A DNA stretch of 64,000 nt from Macrotis lagotis (GCF_037893015.1 NC_133662.1:271119944-271183943); one strand, 5' to 3'; counted from the first letter of the stretch, positions 30,571-42,633 are shown. Numbers and translations: made by a program. Notes: generated from the letters alone by a model not told the origin.

Positions 30571-33500
30571 GTGAGTGCAGACCCTCGCGGGGTAAAGCTC
30601 GGCGGGCGGGGCTCGGGGGGCTCGAGGCCGGCCCGTGCTGCCCACTCCACGCAGGGACCTGGGGGCGGCGAGGGGGGCGGCGGGCAGAGCGCGGCCCGAG
30701 CCGGGAGGGCGCGGGTTGGGGTCCGGCCTCGGACGCCGTGGGCAGCCCCGTGCCCCCAGCGCTTGTAAGAGGGGCGGCGCCTCGGGCGCGACCCCCGCCG
30801 CCTGGCACCGGGGCCGTCCGGGGCTGCGAGACCCCGTGGCAGCGGCCCTCCCCAATGTCACGGCCAGCCGGGGTGGGCGGGCCGGGCCGGGCGGAGAAGA
30901 GGCGGTGGTCGAGGCAGCCGCCCGGAGCCGGGACCCCGCGCCCCCTGAAGAAGAGGAGACGCAAGACAAGCGGGGACCCCGGGCCCGGGGCCAGCCACAT
31001 GGGGCGGCGCCGCCTGCAGGAGCTGGCGCTGGCTGCAAGCAGGCCCGAGCCGCAGGAGTGACCAGAGCCAGAAGCCGGGCCGCCGGACGTGCCTTCGGGG
31101 TTACCGTCACGCGGACAGTCGGTGTCCGGTCACCCTGGGCAATGCCACCCCTGCTCTGTCTCCCAAAGACATCCGGAGAAAGGGGAGCGCATCCATTCAC
31201 ACCGAACTAGAGAAGCAGAGTATTGAAGATTGGGGGATGCCAGGCAGTGGGCACCGGCGCCACAAACTCCATGTACCAACGTGATGGAAGCCTCTGCTGC
31301 CGCAGGAAGATTCCAGTAAACTCTGGAAAGAAGTGTGCAAACTGAAGCAAAGGGAAAGAAGCAGAACCGGGAGAAATGCTGAGTCTCAGGGACATCGGGT
31401 GGCGCTACCCTGAAGGCCCCAGCTCTTCTCGCCTCCACCGTGATCCCAGAGGACGGACTCACGAAGGAAAATGCCCGACGAGGAGTGCAGATCGCAGCAT
31501 CCTTTCTTTACTTTATTCTTTCTCGCGATTAGTTTTCCTACAACTGAAACAAAGACAGAAACGGTGTTACATAACGACCTGCCACTGTCAGAAGAGGGGG
31601 AGGGGAAGCACGGAGAATGCAAAATCTTGTAAAAATGAAAGCAAAAATTTTCACAAGATGTAATTGGGGAAAAATCAAATACTATTTACATAAAAATAAA
31701 ACCAAAAAGCCACGCTAGAACAGACGAGCTGTTGATCTGTCGGGGTAGAGGCAGCTGTCCCCAAACATCATGGGGGAGACCCCTAGACCACAACAGACAT
31801 CAAGAGGTGGCATCTGTGTGTCCTCCCTCTGGCCTCGGGGCATGACCCTGAGTCAGGGAGAATTTATTAAGCACCACCTGGATGCATCTAGTAAGATCAG
31901 GGCACAGTGACTGTTGGGGTACCATGGCACCTATTGCCATGCCCAAGGGAATGAAATCTTTGCCCAGACATTCTGTCCCAGCCCCATTTGACCATCTCGG
32001 TTTGATGCAGAAGGAACAGAATGATGAAGATCCCATAAAAGAGAATGCAGAGCCCGAAGAGTTTGTGGCCATCGCGGACTACGCAGCCATGGACGAGTCA
32101 CAGGTAATGGGGGGGCAGTGCTTCCCTGATGTGGGCTTTGATGTCCAGGAAAACTGCCATCTCAAAGAGGTGGTGGGGGTCACCCTCTGCAAGACTGCAG
32201 GAAGCAGGGTGCCCTCTGCTGGGACTGTGAGGGCCTCTGCAAGACTGTAGGAGTGGGGGGGCATTCTCTGCAGGACTGGGGTTTGGGGCCACATCCTGCA
32301 GGACTGTTGGGGTGGGGCTGCAGGAGGGAGGAGAGACCTGGAACAGAGATGGGGGGTTGGGGGCAGTTCACTCTCAGTTTCCATATCTCAAACCAGGATG
32401 GCCACAAGGGCCAATCTTTAGACTTTTGGCCTCAAGCAGACGCTGGTCATCACTGAACCTGGGACGCCCCTCCTGCCATGCTAGGGGCTCCTGTCCTGTG
32501 TGCCCCTTACCAGCCACCGCACCAGGCATTGAGAACGGGCAGCCCTGCTCTGGGTGTCCAGTCTTTATGTGGCCAATGGGAGCCGTGGTCAAAGTCAATG
32601 CACGGGGCTCATGGGGCGACCTGTGGCCACAGTGGCAACGCTGTCCGACTTCCCAAGTGTTCATTTGAGGTGGCCACAGACAGCTGAGGCCCGGGCACAA
32701 ATGTGGTCTGGCCTCACAAGAGGGCCTTCCTGCCCCTTGTGTTCCAGCTCGGTTTCTGCAGGGGAGAGAAGCTGCTCGTGCTGCGACGGGTAACCACCGA
32801 TTGGTGGTGGGGCGAGCGTGAGGGCCGCTGCGGCTACGTCCCAGCCAGCTACGTGAGGGAGAGCTTGGAAGAGCCACTGCCTGAGGATACATGGCAAGAC
32901 GAAGAGTATTTTGGCAGCTATGGGACCCTGGTAGCGTCTCTATGGCACTCTCTGTCTTTGCACCCCTCCAGGCGCTGGCTGGGGGGGGGGGGGGTTCCCT
33001 TGGTGGCCAGCATTAATGCAGACATCCTTTTCCTTTAGAAACTCCACTTGGAAATGCTATCGGATCAGCCGAGGATGGCCGTGTACCACCAGGTGATCCT
33101 GCGGCACAAGGACTTCCTGGAGGACAAGGTGGTCTTGGATGTTGGCTGTGGCACCGGCATCCTCAGCCTCTTCTGTGCTCATTATTCCCGGCCCAGAGCA
33201 GTGAGTGAAGACCAGTGGTCAGAGCCTTGTCCCTGGGAGGAGGGAGCCAGTCATCCACTCACCAGACATGGCTGCCGGGGGGAGGCCCCAACCCCCAATG
33301 GGACCACCCTCTTCAGGGTAGGTGGCCGGCAGAGTATTGCCCAGGTGCTGAATGGCTGATCTGGGGTCACACAGCCTCAGTGAGGAGGCCTGAGACAAGC
33401 CTGGATGCCAAGACCCTCCTTTCCCTTGGACCCCCTTCTTCCAGTGGAGACCCCCATCCTGGGATGGGGTGGCTGTGGAGGTCAGAGCATTGAGAGGGGG

Positions 33501-36500
33501 AAGGGGCTTCTGCCCTGGTCCCGTTGGCTCACAGGCCTCCAGGAGATCTCAGGAGCAAACAGGGACAGCACACACTGCCAAGGTGAGGGAGGCATCCATT
33601 AGGCGAGGCTTGCCTGCCCGTGGTCCCACACAAGGGTCTTGACCACGAGGGATGGAGCAGCCCAGGAGTGTAGCCTGGGTCCCTCCTCAGCCTTGTCCCC
33701 TCTTTGCCCACAGGTCTATGCCGTGGAGGCCAGTGAGATGGCCCAGCACACCCAGCAGCTGGTGCAGCACAATGGCTTTGCAGACAGAATCACCATCTTC
33801 CAGCAGAAGATGGAGGATGTGGCTCTGCCAAGGATGGTGGACGTGCTGGTGTCAGAGTGGATGGGCACCTGTCTGCTGGTGAGGGCTGGCCTAGGAGCGG
33901 ATGCGGGGAATGGCTCGGCCTCCCCCACTCCCAGACCTCCTGCACCCCCCCCACCTCTGAGGCTTTGCCAAAGCCCCTGCTGGGCCTCCATCTACCTGCA
34001 GCACCCTGGGGTCAGCCCCGCAGGCCATCGGGCCAGGAACCTGGGGCTCAGAGGGGGCCCCAGAGGAGTCGGGGAAGGGGCTCCAGCCGGCCTGGGCCCC
34101 ACTGGCCGAGAGATGGGGAACCCAGAGGCAGCTTGGATGCAGGTGCCTCTGTGGGGCCAGGGACAGCCCAGGCCCCAGAGCCCTCTGGGATTGACCATCC
34201 TCGCTCAGCCTCAGTGGCGTTGCTTTGCCTCTGTCTGCAGTTTGAGTTCATGATTGAGTCCGTGCTCTACGCCCGGGACAAGTGGCTCTCCCCCGATGGG
34301 GTCATTTGGCCAACCACGGCCGCGATCCACCTCGCTCCCTGCAGCGCCGAGAAGGACTATGACCACAAGGTTCTCTTCTGGGACAACGCCTATGAGTTTG
34401 ACCTCAGCTCTTTAAAGTGAGTGGCCCCAAAACCATCCCCCCAAGAAGCCACCCAGGACTGCCACATTGGCTCCTTGGGCAGGGCTCGATGTGTTCCGGT
34501 GCTTGTCCACCGTCAGCTGAATGAGCCAGGCCAGGCGCTGAATGGGGGGAGCCAGCCCAGAGGAACCGGCTCGACCCTGCTGGGGAGAGAAGGGGCTGCT
34601 TGAAATGGCCCGTGGGAAAGAGGCTGCGGGTCTGGGTTCAGATCCTGCTCCTGTTACTCCCTGTAGACCACAGGCTCCTCCTATCTAGAGTAAGGCCTCT
34701 GAGTTCCTGCCTAGCTGCAGGGTGGGGGCTTCATGTGGGCAGGGGCGGCAGGGCCCCGGCTCCACATCTGGCAGAGGTTCCCTCCCCTCTGCTCAGTGTT
34801 CGCCCATGTGAGGACGCTGTCTATCTTTCCACTCGGCTGTCTCTTCTCTGTCATCACATCACCATTTAGAGGCTCTCTTGTGCACCCTTCTTTGGGAATG
34901 AGACTGAAGGGACCCCTGACCCTGCCTCCCATGGATCTGAAGGCTTCTGTCCTTGTCTGTTATGGCTCCACCTACACCTGGACCCACTTTTGGGCTGTGG
35001 GATGTCAGTGGTACAGGGAGAGTCTAGGTGGGCCAGGACAGTAAAAGGCTGTGGTCCTGAGTGGATGGATGACTTGGGGGAGCAGAGGGTCGGGGAGGGA
35101 CGGTGTGAGTGCGCGTGCAGGCCGGGCATTGCCCCACTGTCAGCTGAGCCTGTTGATGCCAACCGAGCCTATAAGTGTGGTGGTTCCTGTAAGCTTGTCT
35201 GTTGTCCCTGAGGCCCACGTCAGGGACGAAGCGGCAAGCCCCAGCTCTGAGGGGCTTCTGTACTTCTGAGCAGCCGCATTTCTCTAGCTACGTGTGTCCT
35301 GGAGCCCCAGCCAGGCCACGGGCAGCTCCCCTGGGGCACAGTGGGGAGTTGATGCTGCCCCCCCCGACACCACTCTGGGTCACAGCAGGGAGAGGATGCC
35401 TGCCAGGGCCAAGCACAGTGATGGTCGCAGGACCTGATTCTGGCTCTTTCTTCCCTTTGGCCAGATCTTTGGCCATCAGGGAATTTTTTGCCAAGCCCAA
35501 GTTCAATCATGTTTTGGAGCCTGAAGAGTGTCTTTCTGCCCCACATCCTGTCTTCCAATTGGACATGAGAACCCTGCAGATTCCTGACCTCGAGGTGAGA
35601 GAGGCAGCTCCCCCAGTCCCTTCCCACAGATTCCCGCCTGCCTCTGGACCTTGTGCCAGCCTGGGGACCTTGGCTGCCATTTTGAGACTCCTCTGTGCCC
35701 CGCTAACCAAATCCAGGGACACAACAGTAAAAGTTCTTCCTCAATGAGGGGCTCTGCCCCATTTCAGAATTAAGATCTGGGGAGACAGCCCAGTCCCAGG
35801 ACAGGGCTGAGGATCAACCACCCAGAGACTGTCCCCCACCTGGGACTGGGCTGTCTCCCCAGATCTTAACTCTGAAATGGGGCAGAGCCCCTCATCGAGG
35901 AAGAACTTGTTCAGCCTCATAGAGAGGGAGGGGCTGCCTCTCAAGCGGGCTGTATCTTCCCTGGGGACCCCTTTGGGCAGCTTGCTCCCACAGTTCAGAT
36001 TGTTTTTCTATGCTGAGCCCAGGCGTCCTGCTGCCTCCTAAGAGCAGTCCCCCACCCCCACCCCCGGGCCCCAGGAGCATGGCGCTGGAGCACGCAGGAC
36101 CCTGTCTCCTCTCTGTGCCCCCACAGATGCTGAGGCCTGAATGATCTCAGCCTTGTCTGAGGGCCCAGAGGAGGGGCCGGCATCCAGGTTGGACGGTGCA
36201 TTGGGGGTGGCCCCACCCCCCTCTGTCCCTGTGTGATCCCCTCTTTCTTCCCTCCCCCAGAAGATGGAGGGTGAGCTGGGCTTCTGCATCCAGAGGGCCG
36301 GGACTCTGCACGGCTTCTCTGCCTGGTTCAGTGTGGAGTTCCAGAACTTGGGTGAAGACGGACCGCAGCTGATGCTGAGCACAGGCCCCTGGGACCCGTA
36401 AGTATGGGGCCCTGGTGCACCCACCTGGCATGCCTGTGGTGCGGCTCTCTCTGAGTCAGCCTCCTGATGTTGGGGATCAAGGGGTCAGAGGCTTTGTTGG

Positions 36501-37863
36501 AGATCGAAATGTTGGTTTTAAGAAACTGAGGAAACTAGAGAGAACTCTAGCATATTGAAATCATAAGTGCGTATTGAATGTCTACTGTATAATCGGCCCT
36601 TGGCAGAAGGAGGGAGAATTCACCTGGGATTCAAAAAGATCTTAGAGGATACAAGGCTGGTCTTTGCCCTCCTGGGGCCCAGGCAGTTGGAGGGGCCAAT
36701 CGTGCCCAGCGGCAGACTAGCCTGACGGTCTCTCCTGTCACCTACCTCTGAACAGATAGAAGTGGTTTCAGGGCCAGGCATGGCGGGGCTCCCAGATGAG
36801 AGAACTCCCTCCATCAGAGCAGGTCGGCCCTAGCTGCCAGTCCAACCTGAGACCAGCCCTTTGCAGCTCTCCGGCCTTCAGAGAAAACATCTGATTGACC
36901 ATCTGGGCCTAAGCTCTCGGAGAGTCCCTGCTGTCTCCTGGGATTCAAGAACCAGATGGGACCCTGGTTGTGGTCACATCTGGTCTCCCCTTTTATAAAC
37001 CAGAATGCCAAGGGCCGGGGGCAGAGTCCAGACCCGGTGACCCCAGGGCTCAGGCCTCATTCGGTGACATCTTTGCCCACAGCCCCACACACTGGAAACA
37101 GACCTTATTTATGCTGGACGAGCCTCTGGCTGTCCACGCCGGAGACATGGTCAGTGGCTCCATCGTGCTGCAAAGAAACCCAGTGTGGAGGAGGCATATG
37201 TCCATCACCCTGAGCTGGACTCTCACCTCCAGTCAAGACCCCAGCTCTCCAAAGGTACCAGAGAGGGCAACCATGGCTGTTTCTTCCTCTGATGTGGTTC
37301 TGGCGGCAGAGGAGAAAGGTTCTCTGTCTCCCCAGAGCCTCCTGGGCCCAGGTTAGGCAGCCCCCTGGAGGTGGTTGTGCAGAGGCCCAGGTCTGGCCAG
37401 GCTTGTAAGGGGCCATGCCATCTGGGGTCTTCTCTCTGGGGAGTCCAGCAGGCTCGTGGTGGGAACGGAGCTTGGATGCAGCCTACAGCCGCTGTTTTTT
37501 CACTGAGGCTCCTTTCAGGGCCTAGCCTAGTCTCGGTGTTTTCAACTGAAATAAAATTAGAAGTGACCCAAGGTGTCCGCTGTCCTGATACAGATTGCAG
37601 ACTGGACACGTGGCTTCCTTTGGGCCCAGACCAGGAGAAGGAATTTCCCAGGGATTCAGAACTCTTGCCTGGTGCCCGGTGCCCAGTGCCCAGCTATTTG
37701 TGTTGGGAGGGAGGGGGTGCCGCAGGACCGGTGTGGACAAACTCCATTAACCTCGGGAGACATCCATGAGAGCTCAAGAAGGGGGAGGGAAGGGACCTTG
37801 GCTTCATCCATTTTCCCTACTTTGTTTCAGGTTGGAGAAAAGACCTTCCCGATCTGGAGATGA
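30448..37863 (+). CDS. PRMT2: PRMT2, protein arginine N-methyltransferase 2
   Basis: Ten coding exons join in frame with GT/AG borders: 30448-30570, 32011-32103, 32748-32930, 33039-33200, 33714-33878, 34241-34416, 35465-35594, 36261-36397, 37083-37254, 37831-37863. The product has 457 residues (human 433). Residues 1-56 are a Pro/acidic leader. About 57-110 are an SH3 domain (ADYAA, WWWGE, GYVPASYV). SAM motif I is VLDVGCGTG at about 165-173, post-I is VYAVEAS at 188-194, the double-E loop is SEWMGTCLLFE at 234-244, and the THW loop is at 392-394. The end is VGEKTFPIWR. All catalytic motifs are present. The family transfers methyl groups from SAM to protein arginine (weak type I enzyme) and acts as a nuclear receptor coactivator, with the SH3 domain recruiting partners. 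It is driven from the CpG island and converges on DIP2. Confidence 0.95.
31200..31710 (+). mobile_element. Diverged L1 3' tail in PRMT2 intron 1
   Basis: AAGGGAAAGAAGCAGAACCG matches the L1 AGTGAAGGAAGCAGAACCAG block, and the end ACAAGATGTAATTGGGGAAA followed by AAAATAAAACC matches the L1 tail. Many A/T to G/C changes are seen in the part nearest the CpG island. Confidence 0.5.
32978..32995 (+). repeat. G-run in PRMT2 intron 3
   Basis: About 15 consecutive G lie between exon 3 and exon 4. The run creates frame-shadow openings only. Confidence 0.9.
35731..35908. repeat. 70-bp inverted repeat in PRMT2 intron 7
   Basis: The left arm 35731-35800 and right arm 35839-35908 are reverse complements at 68 of 70 positions, with a 38-base loop. 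The two mismatches are both A opposite C in the sense transcript. It lies 137 bases after the exon 7 donor and 353 bases before exon 8. I do not recognise it as a known transposon end. Confidence 0.97.
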
Positions 37864-39130
37864 GGGTCCAGGCCTGGGGGGGAATGGGAACAGGGGCCAA
37901 CCTGGAGATGAGGTGAGGATTGTGGGAGGCATGGCTGGGGCCACTCAGGTAGTGGCAGAGCCAGGAATAGGATCCCAAGACTACTGCCATGACCACTTCC
38001 TGCTCCGGCTGCCCCAACCGAGGACAGGATCCTCCAGCTTCTTCCGGGGGTGGCAGGTTCTTGTCACACCTCCAGGATGGTTCCCCTTGACCTAGGAGCT
38101 TCTCCTGAGACTTCTCAGTGCATGTCCACACCAGGACTCCTGCATCCCTGCCCAAGGGCAGCTGTGCATCATAGGACCTGAGGGCCAGCCTCTTCCAGGT
38201 GACACAAAAAGTGACGGATGGCACCTGTTTTGAAAAGACTTCCCTTGGGGGCGGCTAGGTGGCATAGTGGATAAGCACCAGCCCTGGAGTCAGGAGTACT
38301 TGGGTTCAAATCTGGTCTCAGACACTTAATTACCTAGCCATGTGGCCTTAGGCAAGCCACTTAACCCCGTTGCCTTGCAAAAACCTAAAAGATAAAAAAG
38401 AAAAAAAAAGAAAAGACTTCCCTTCCCTGTTCCTGCCCTCCAGCCCCTTCCTTGTGGTCTCCCTCCACCTGCGTCTGGCCCAAAGCCCAAGCCTTTGTTC
38501 TCAGGGACCCTCCTTGGTTTGGCCAAGGCTCTGGTTCCAGTGATGAATCTCACTGTCCTGGCCTTGAGGGGGGCTGTGGGCAGGCTCCACCTTGTCTCCA
38601 GGTTTCTGCTAACCCAAAAAGGGCTGCTTGGATGTTGGGTTAGGTGCCAGACCTTTGCTTCTGCCCTTGACTTCCTGGGAGTCCAGACCTAGGGTCCACA
38701 CCCTTCTTCCCACAACCCCCATCTCTTGGCTTTTTGCCAGTTTGCTGGAGGTGGAGGGGGGAGGGAGTGGTGAACAATCCGGGCCAGGCCGGGCTGGGTT
38801 GGTTGGAGGTTGTTTTTCCAGCATCTTACCAATCATGATTCCGAGCATCCTTTTACATGACTGAGAGCTGGTCTCTTCCCTTGACGCCTCATCTGTTGGG
38901 GAAGGCGTTCATTTTAGGTTCTCTAGTTGAATGATGATCTCTGTGATTCTACAAGAGGGGCTTCTGAGCGGTCAGGGACTTCATGTCTGACTTTTGGGGG
39001 GACAGAGGTGTCTCTGCCCTGCATGTTGGGTTGGGATGAAAGACTGTCCCAGACACCACAAGGCTTCCAGCCAAAGTCGTTCTCTGATTTTAAAACTTCA
39101 TTTTGGAAGACAATAAAATTAGTATTTATT
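37864..39130 (+). other. PRMT2: Probable PRMT2 3' UTR
   Basis: The first good poly(A) signal after the stop is AATAAA at 39112, followed by a T-rich stretch, which gives a 3' UTR of about 1.25 kb containing one SINE. An internal AATAAA at about 37548 is in intron 9. Confidence 0.5.
38247..38409 (+). repeat. WSINE1-like SINE in PRMT2 3' UTR, perfect target duplication
   Basis: Starts GGGGGCGGCTAGGTGGCATA and ends TTGCCTTGCAAAAACC plus an A-tail. GAAAAGACTTCCCTT is repeated exactly at 38232-38246 and 38410-38424, so this is a comparatively young insertion. Confidence 0.95.
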
Positions 39131-39739
39131 TTTGACAGATTTGCCAAGTGGTCATCCTTTCATTTAAAACTGGTGCACCATGTAGGATGTCTTAGCTGCT
39201 CTAACACCTGGTTTTTCTGTAGCTTTTTAGGACCAACGGGTATGGACCACATTGGAGAGGGGCATCCTCGGGGAAAACAATCATTTTGTTGAATTGCAGG
39301 AAGTTAGTGATACCTCCGGAGAGAAGCCAAGCCCAAAAGTAGAAAACCAAAGCAGGCGGGATGCCCAGCCGGACTGGGCAGATGGAGGTGGGCTCCCCAG
39401 CTCTTGTCAACCTGAAAGCGTCTGCTCCTCAGCTTCTGCCCGGCAGTGCATGGAACACTGGCATGGAGTCAGGAAGACCGAAGTACAAATCTGGTCTCAG
39501 TCACCAAGAAGCAGGATGATTCTGGCCAAAGCATTTCACCTTGACCTGCCTCAGTTTTCTCAACTCAGCTCTTGACTCCCAGGGTAGGAGATAACGAAAG
39601 CACCAACACAGGGACAGAAGAAGGGGTTTAGCCTTGTTCTGCCCGACACCCAAGAGCGGAACAAGGAGCAGTGGGGGGGAGCCTGGGCCATGTCGGGCAT
39701 GGTGACTGTAAGAACCAAAGCGCAGAGACCTTAATGATT

Positions 39740-40785
39740 TCTTAAAGTAGATTATCTAGATTCTTTTTTGATTTATGATTTTTCAGATAGTCCAATAATT
39801 CTCCCATTATCTCTCCTCAATCTATTGTCTAGATCAATTGTTTTTCCAATGAGTCATTTCTCATTAAGATAGTTCTGTTTTTTTTTCATTTTTAAAATGT
39901 TATTTCTTGATGTCTTATGAAATCACGAGTTTCCTTCTGCCCAATTCTAATTCTTGGGGGGAATTGTTTTCTTCAGTAAGTTTTGAGATCTTTTCTCGAT
40001 TGTCTTTTCATAATTTCTTCACATTACTCTTTCTTTTCCCAATTTTTCCTCTACCTCTGACTTTTTCAAAAATAGCACAATTCAGCCTATATTCACACAT
40101 TTAACATTTTGAAATGCTCTTCACATTTTCTTTGATTCTAAATTCTTCCCTTATCCATAGATCTGACAAACTATTCCATGCTCTCTTGATTTGTTTATGT
40201 TTCTTTCTTAATTTTTAAAGTCCTTTTAAGGCTTTTTCAAGAAATCTTTTAGGGCTTGTGGCTATTTTACATTTTCCTTTTAAGTTTTACAAGTAGTTGT
40301 TTTGAGTTTTCTTCCAAGCTTGAACCCTGATCTTTTCTATTACCATAGAAACTATCTAAGATACTTTTTTATTGTTTACTCATTTTTAACAATCTAATTC
40401 TCATCTGTTAAATTTATGTTAGTGTTGGGCTTTCTTTTAGGGTGTGAGGAATGATGTCTCAAGTTTTAGATTTTTCTTTGCTGTTCTTTTCAAAGCTCTT
40501 TTTTTGGGGGGTCTTTGATTTTTTTTTTTATTCTTCCACTATCCTGTGATACAGAACCTGGTATAGTTGCTGTTCTTCTGGTTTACTCCTTGGTTTATGA
40601 GTGAGTGTCCTCAGGTAGTCCTCTCCATCCCTAAGCTTCCACGAGGGCCCCTGCACCATTGCCACCACAACACTCATTCCCCATGGTTCCAGAAATACAC
40701 TATCATCAGTCTGTTCCCCTGCCACTACAAGCACCAGTTCATCCCTCTGCCCTACAACCAATACCAGGGATTCCTTAACCTGTGA
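39740..40785 (-). mobile_element. L1 5' UTR and ORF1 remnant, antisense
   Basis: GTTATTTCTTGATGTCTTAT, GAATTGTTTTCTTCAGTAAG and TTTTTCAAGAAATCTTTTAG are the complement of the marsupial L1 ORF1 coiled-coil region. It is heavily diverged. The part to the right of 40560 looks like antisense 5' UTR. Confidence 0.6.
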
Positions 40786-40855
40786 GTAAACAGCTAGGTT
40801 GCCCAGTGGATAGAGCACCAGTCCTGGAGCCAGGAGGACCTGAGTTCAAATTCAG
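40785..40855 (+). repeat. Truncated WSINE1-like SINE head
   Basis: CAGCTAGGTTGCCCAGTGGA, then GAGCCAGGAGGACCTGAGTT and CAAATTCAG. It stops where the consensus would continue CCTCAGACACTTAATAA and passes directly into telomere-type repeats. Confidence 0.85.
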
Positions 40856-40877
40856 CCTAACCCTAACCCTAACCCTC
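40856..40877. repeat. Short interstitial telomeric repeat (CCCTAA)n
   Basis: CCTAACCCTAACCCTAACCC: about 3.5 perfect units of the vertebrate telomere repeat, abutting a broken SINE. Confidence 0.95.
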
Positions 40878-41540
40878 ATTTCTACAGTCCAGCAGCAGGT
40901 AATGAGAAATGGCCTTGAACTTACCCTATCTCCACCTATTTGCCCTGTTTGTGGTCTTGGTTCTTAAGAGCATTCACACTATTCCTTTAAACAGACTCCA
41001 AAATTTCAATTTGGGGTGGAATTTCCTCAATCTGATTGGTTCTCACCTTTGTTTACAATGTAGGTTCAAAGAAGGCACTGGCTTAGGAGCCAGGTCTGAG
41101 TCAGTGGTCATTCTCTTACTGTCACAGGCTCTGGCCACTCTAGATGGACTTGGACTTTATCTTTAAATTGTGCTGAGACCCTCTGCTTGTCCTCTTGGCG
41201 CCCCTTGAGGTGCTTCTCCAACATGGTTGGCTGGGCAGAAGTGGGTTGCAGTGCAGGCAGTGCTAGGGTACTGGTGTTGTGGGTGCATCTGTGGAGCACT
41301 AGGAAGGGGGCCCTTGACAAGGTCCGGCTGCAGTGTGGTGGCTCACAGTCCCTGTAATTCTGTAGGTATTTTTTAGGGTCAAGGGCAGACTATACCTGTC
41401 ACAGTTGTAGGACAGTCTACGGGGAGGAGAAGGCCCACATTCTTGGTATCTTCCCTTTTGGTCACAGGAAAATGGGAACCCTGGTCAAAATTCTAAGGTA
41501 GAAAAGCGTGCTTGTGGTCACTCACAAACCAGAGCACAGG
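40878..41540. other. Stretch of uncertain origin, perhaps more L1 5' UTR
   Basis: No gene is seen. Its position between two L1 5' regions facing each other suggests L1 5' UTR, but I could not match specific blocks. Confidence 0.35.
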
Positions 41541-41888
41541 TCAGAAGAATAATAAACACACTTCCCCTTTGATTATACCACCTTGGAAGAACTGAAAATT
41601 TATAGTTCCCCAGAATCAGCTCTGAAAACAGCACCAAAAAAGCTAAAGCTTGGGATGGTAGCTCCTCTATCCCAGAAGCAGCATCCAATTTTAACAGAAA
41701 GTTTAAAAAATAAAGAAATGAGCTTGAAAAATTATCAAACAATAAAAAAGAATCTGAAAATTACTGTGACAGAACAGCAAAACACAAATTGCTACTTCTA
41801 AAGCCTCAAAGGAAAAAAGTGAATTGATCTTGGATCCAAAAAGAATTCCTGGAATAGAGGTAGGAAAATAGTTTGGAAAAGAAATGAG

Positions 41889-42058
41889 AGGGGTGGCTAG
41901 GTGAAGGGGGCGGCTAGGTGGCACAGTGGATAGAGCACTGACCCTGGAGTCAGGAGGACCTGAGTTCAAATCTGACCTCAGACACTTAATAATTACCTAG
42001 CTGTGTGGCCTTGGGCAAGCCACTTAACCCCATTTTCTTGCAAAAACCTTAAAAAAAA
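41889..42058 (+). repeat. WSINE1-like SINE with duplicated head
   Basis: GTGGCTAGGTGAAG is followed at once by GGGCGGCTAGGTGGCACAGT, so the first dozen bases occur twice. The rest is close to consensus and ends TTCTTGCAAAAACCTTAAAA. Confidence 0.9.
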
Positions 42059-42495
42059 GAGAGAGTAATGCAAGAAAAAGTCAATGGTTTGGTAAAGGAG
42101 ACACAAAAAATATTGAAGAAAATAACACTTTGAAAACAGAATAGACCAAATAGTAAAAAAGAGTAATAGTAATAGAAGAGGTACCAAAATTCACTGAAGA
42201 AAAGAACCCCTTAAAATGTGGAACTGGCAAAAGGAAAAGAGGTACAAAAATTTCATTGAGGCAAATAATTCCTTAAAAATCAGAACTGGGAAAGTGGAAA
42301 CTAAAGACTCCATAAATCATCAAGAGACAATAAAACCAAGTCAAAAAATGAAAAAATAGAAGTCATGTGAACTATTTCATTGGGGAAAAAAATTGACCTG
42401 GAAATAGAGTAAAAAGAGATCATTTAAAAAGTATTGGATAGCCTGAAACTCATGATCAGAAAAAGAATCTAGACATCATCTTTAAAGAAATTAAA

Positions 42496-42633
42496 GAATA
42501 ATTTGGCCCATTCCAACTCCCCTTTCCCTTCCTCCCAGTACCTTCTTTTCTTGCCCATTAACTCCATCTTTTAAATTTTTTTTTTCATTTATTTGAGGCA
42601 ATGGGGTTAAGTGACTTGCCCAAAGTCTCACAA
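42496..42633. repeat. Copied patch inside L1 ORF1
   Basis: It matches 43310-43440 with few changes. It comprises inverted L1-like spacer sequence (AATAATTTGGCCCATTCCAA) plus the 3' end of an antisense SINE that stops abruptly. Confidence 0.85.

Larger units (their letters stand above)
29640..31150. promoter_or_regulatory. PRMT2: CpG island over the PRMT2 start
   Basis: About 1.5 kb with very high G+C and dense CpG, unlike the surrounding DNA. It covers the PRMT2 first coding exon. It includes G-runs at 29848-29925, C-runs at 30040-30100, a GC box CCCCGCCCCC at 30381, and ETS-like sites (CTTCCGGGTT at 30141, CCCGGAAGGG at 30266). Confidence 0.9.

Noticed and set aside
29605-31210. Several long frames (up to 298 codons) on both strands in the CpG island
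   Set aside because: High GC removes stop codons by chance. Composition is Pro/Arg/Gly/Ala only, with no domains. Only the 30448-30570 exon is kept, because it fits PRMT2 phase and splice sites.
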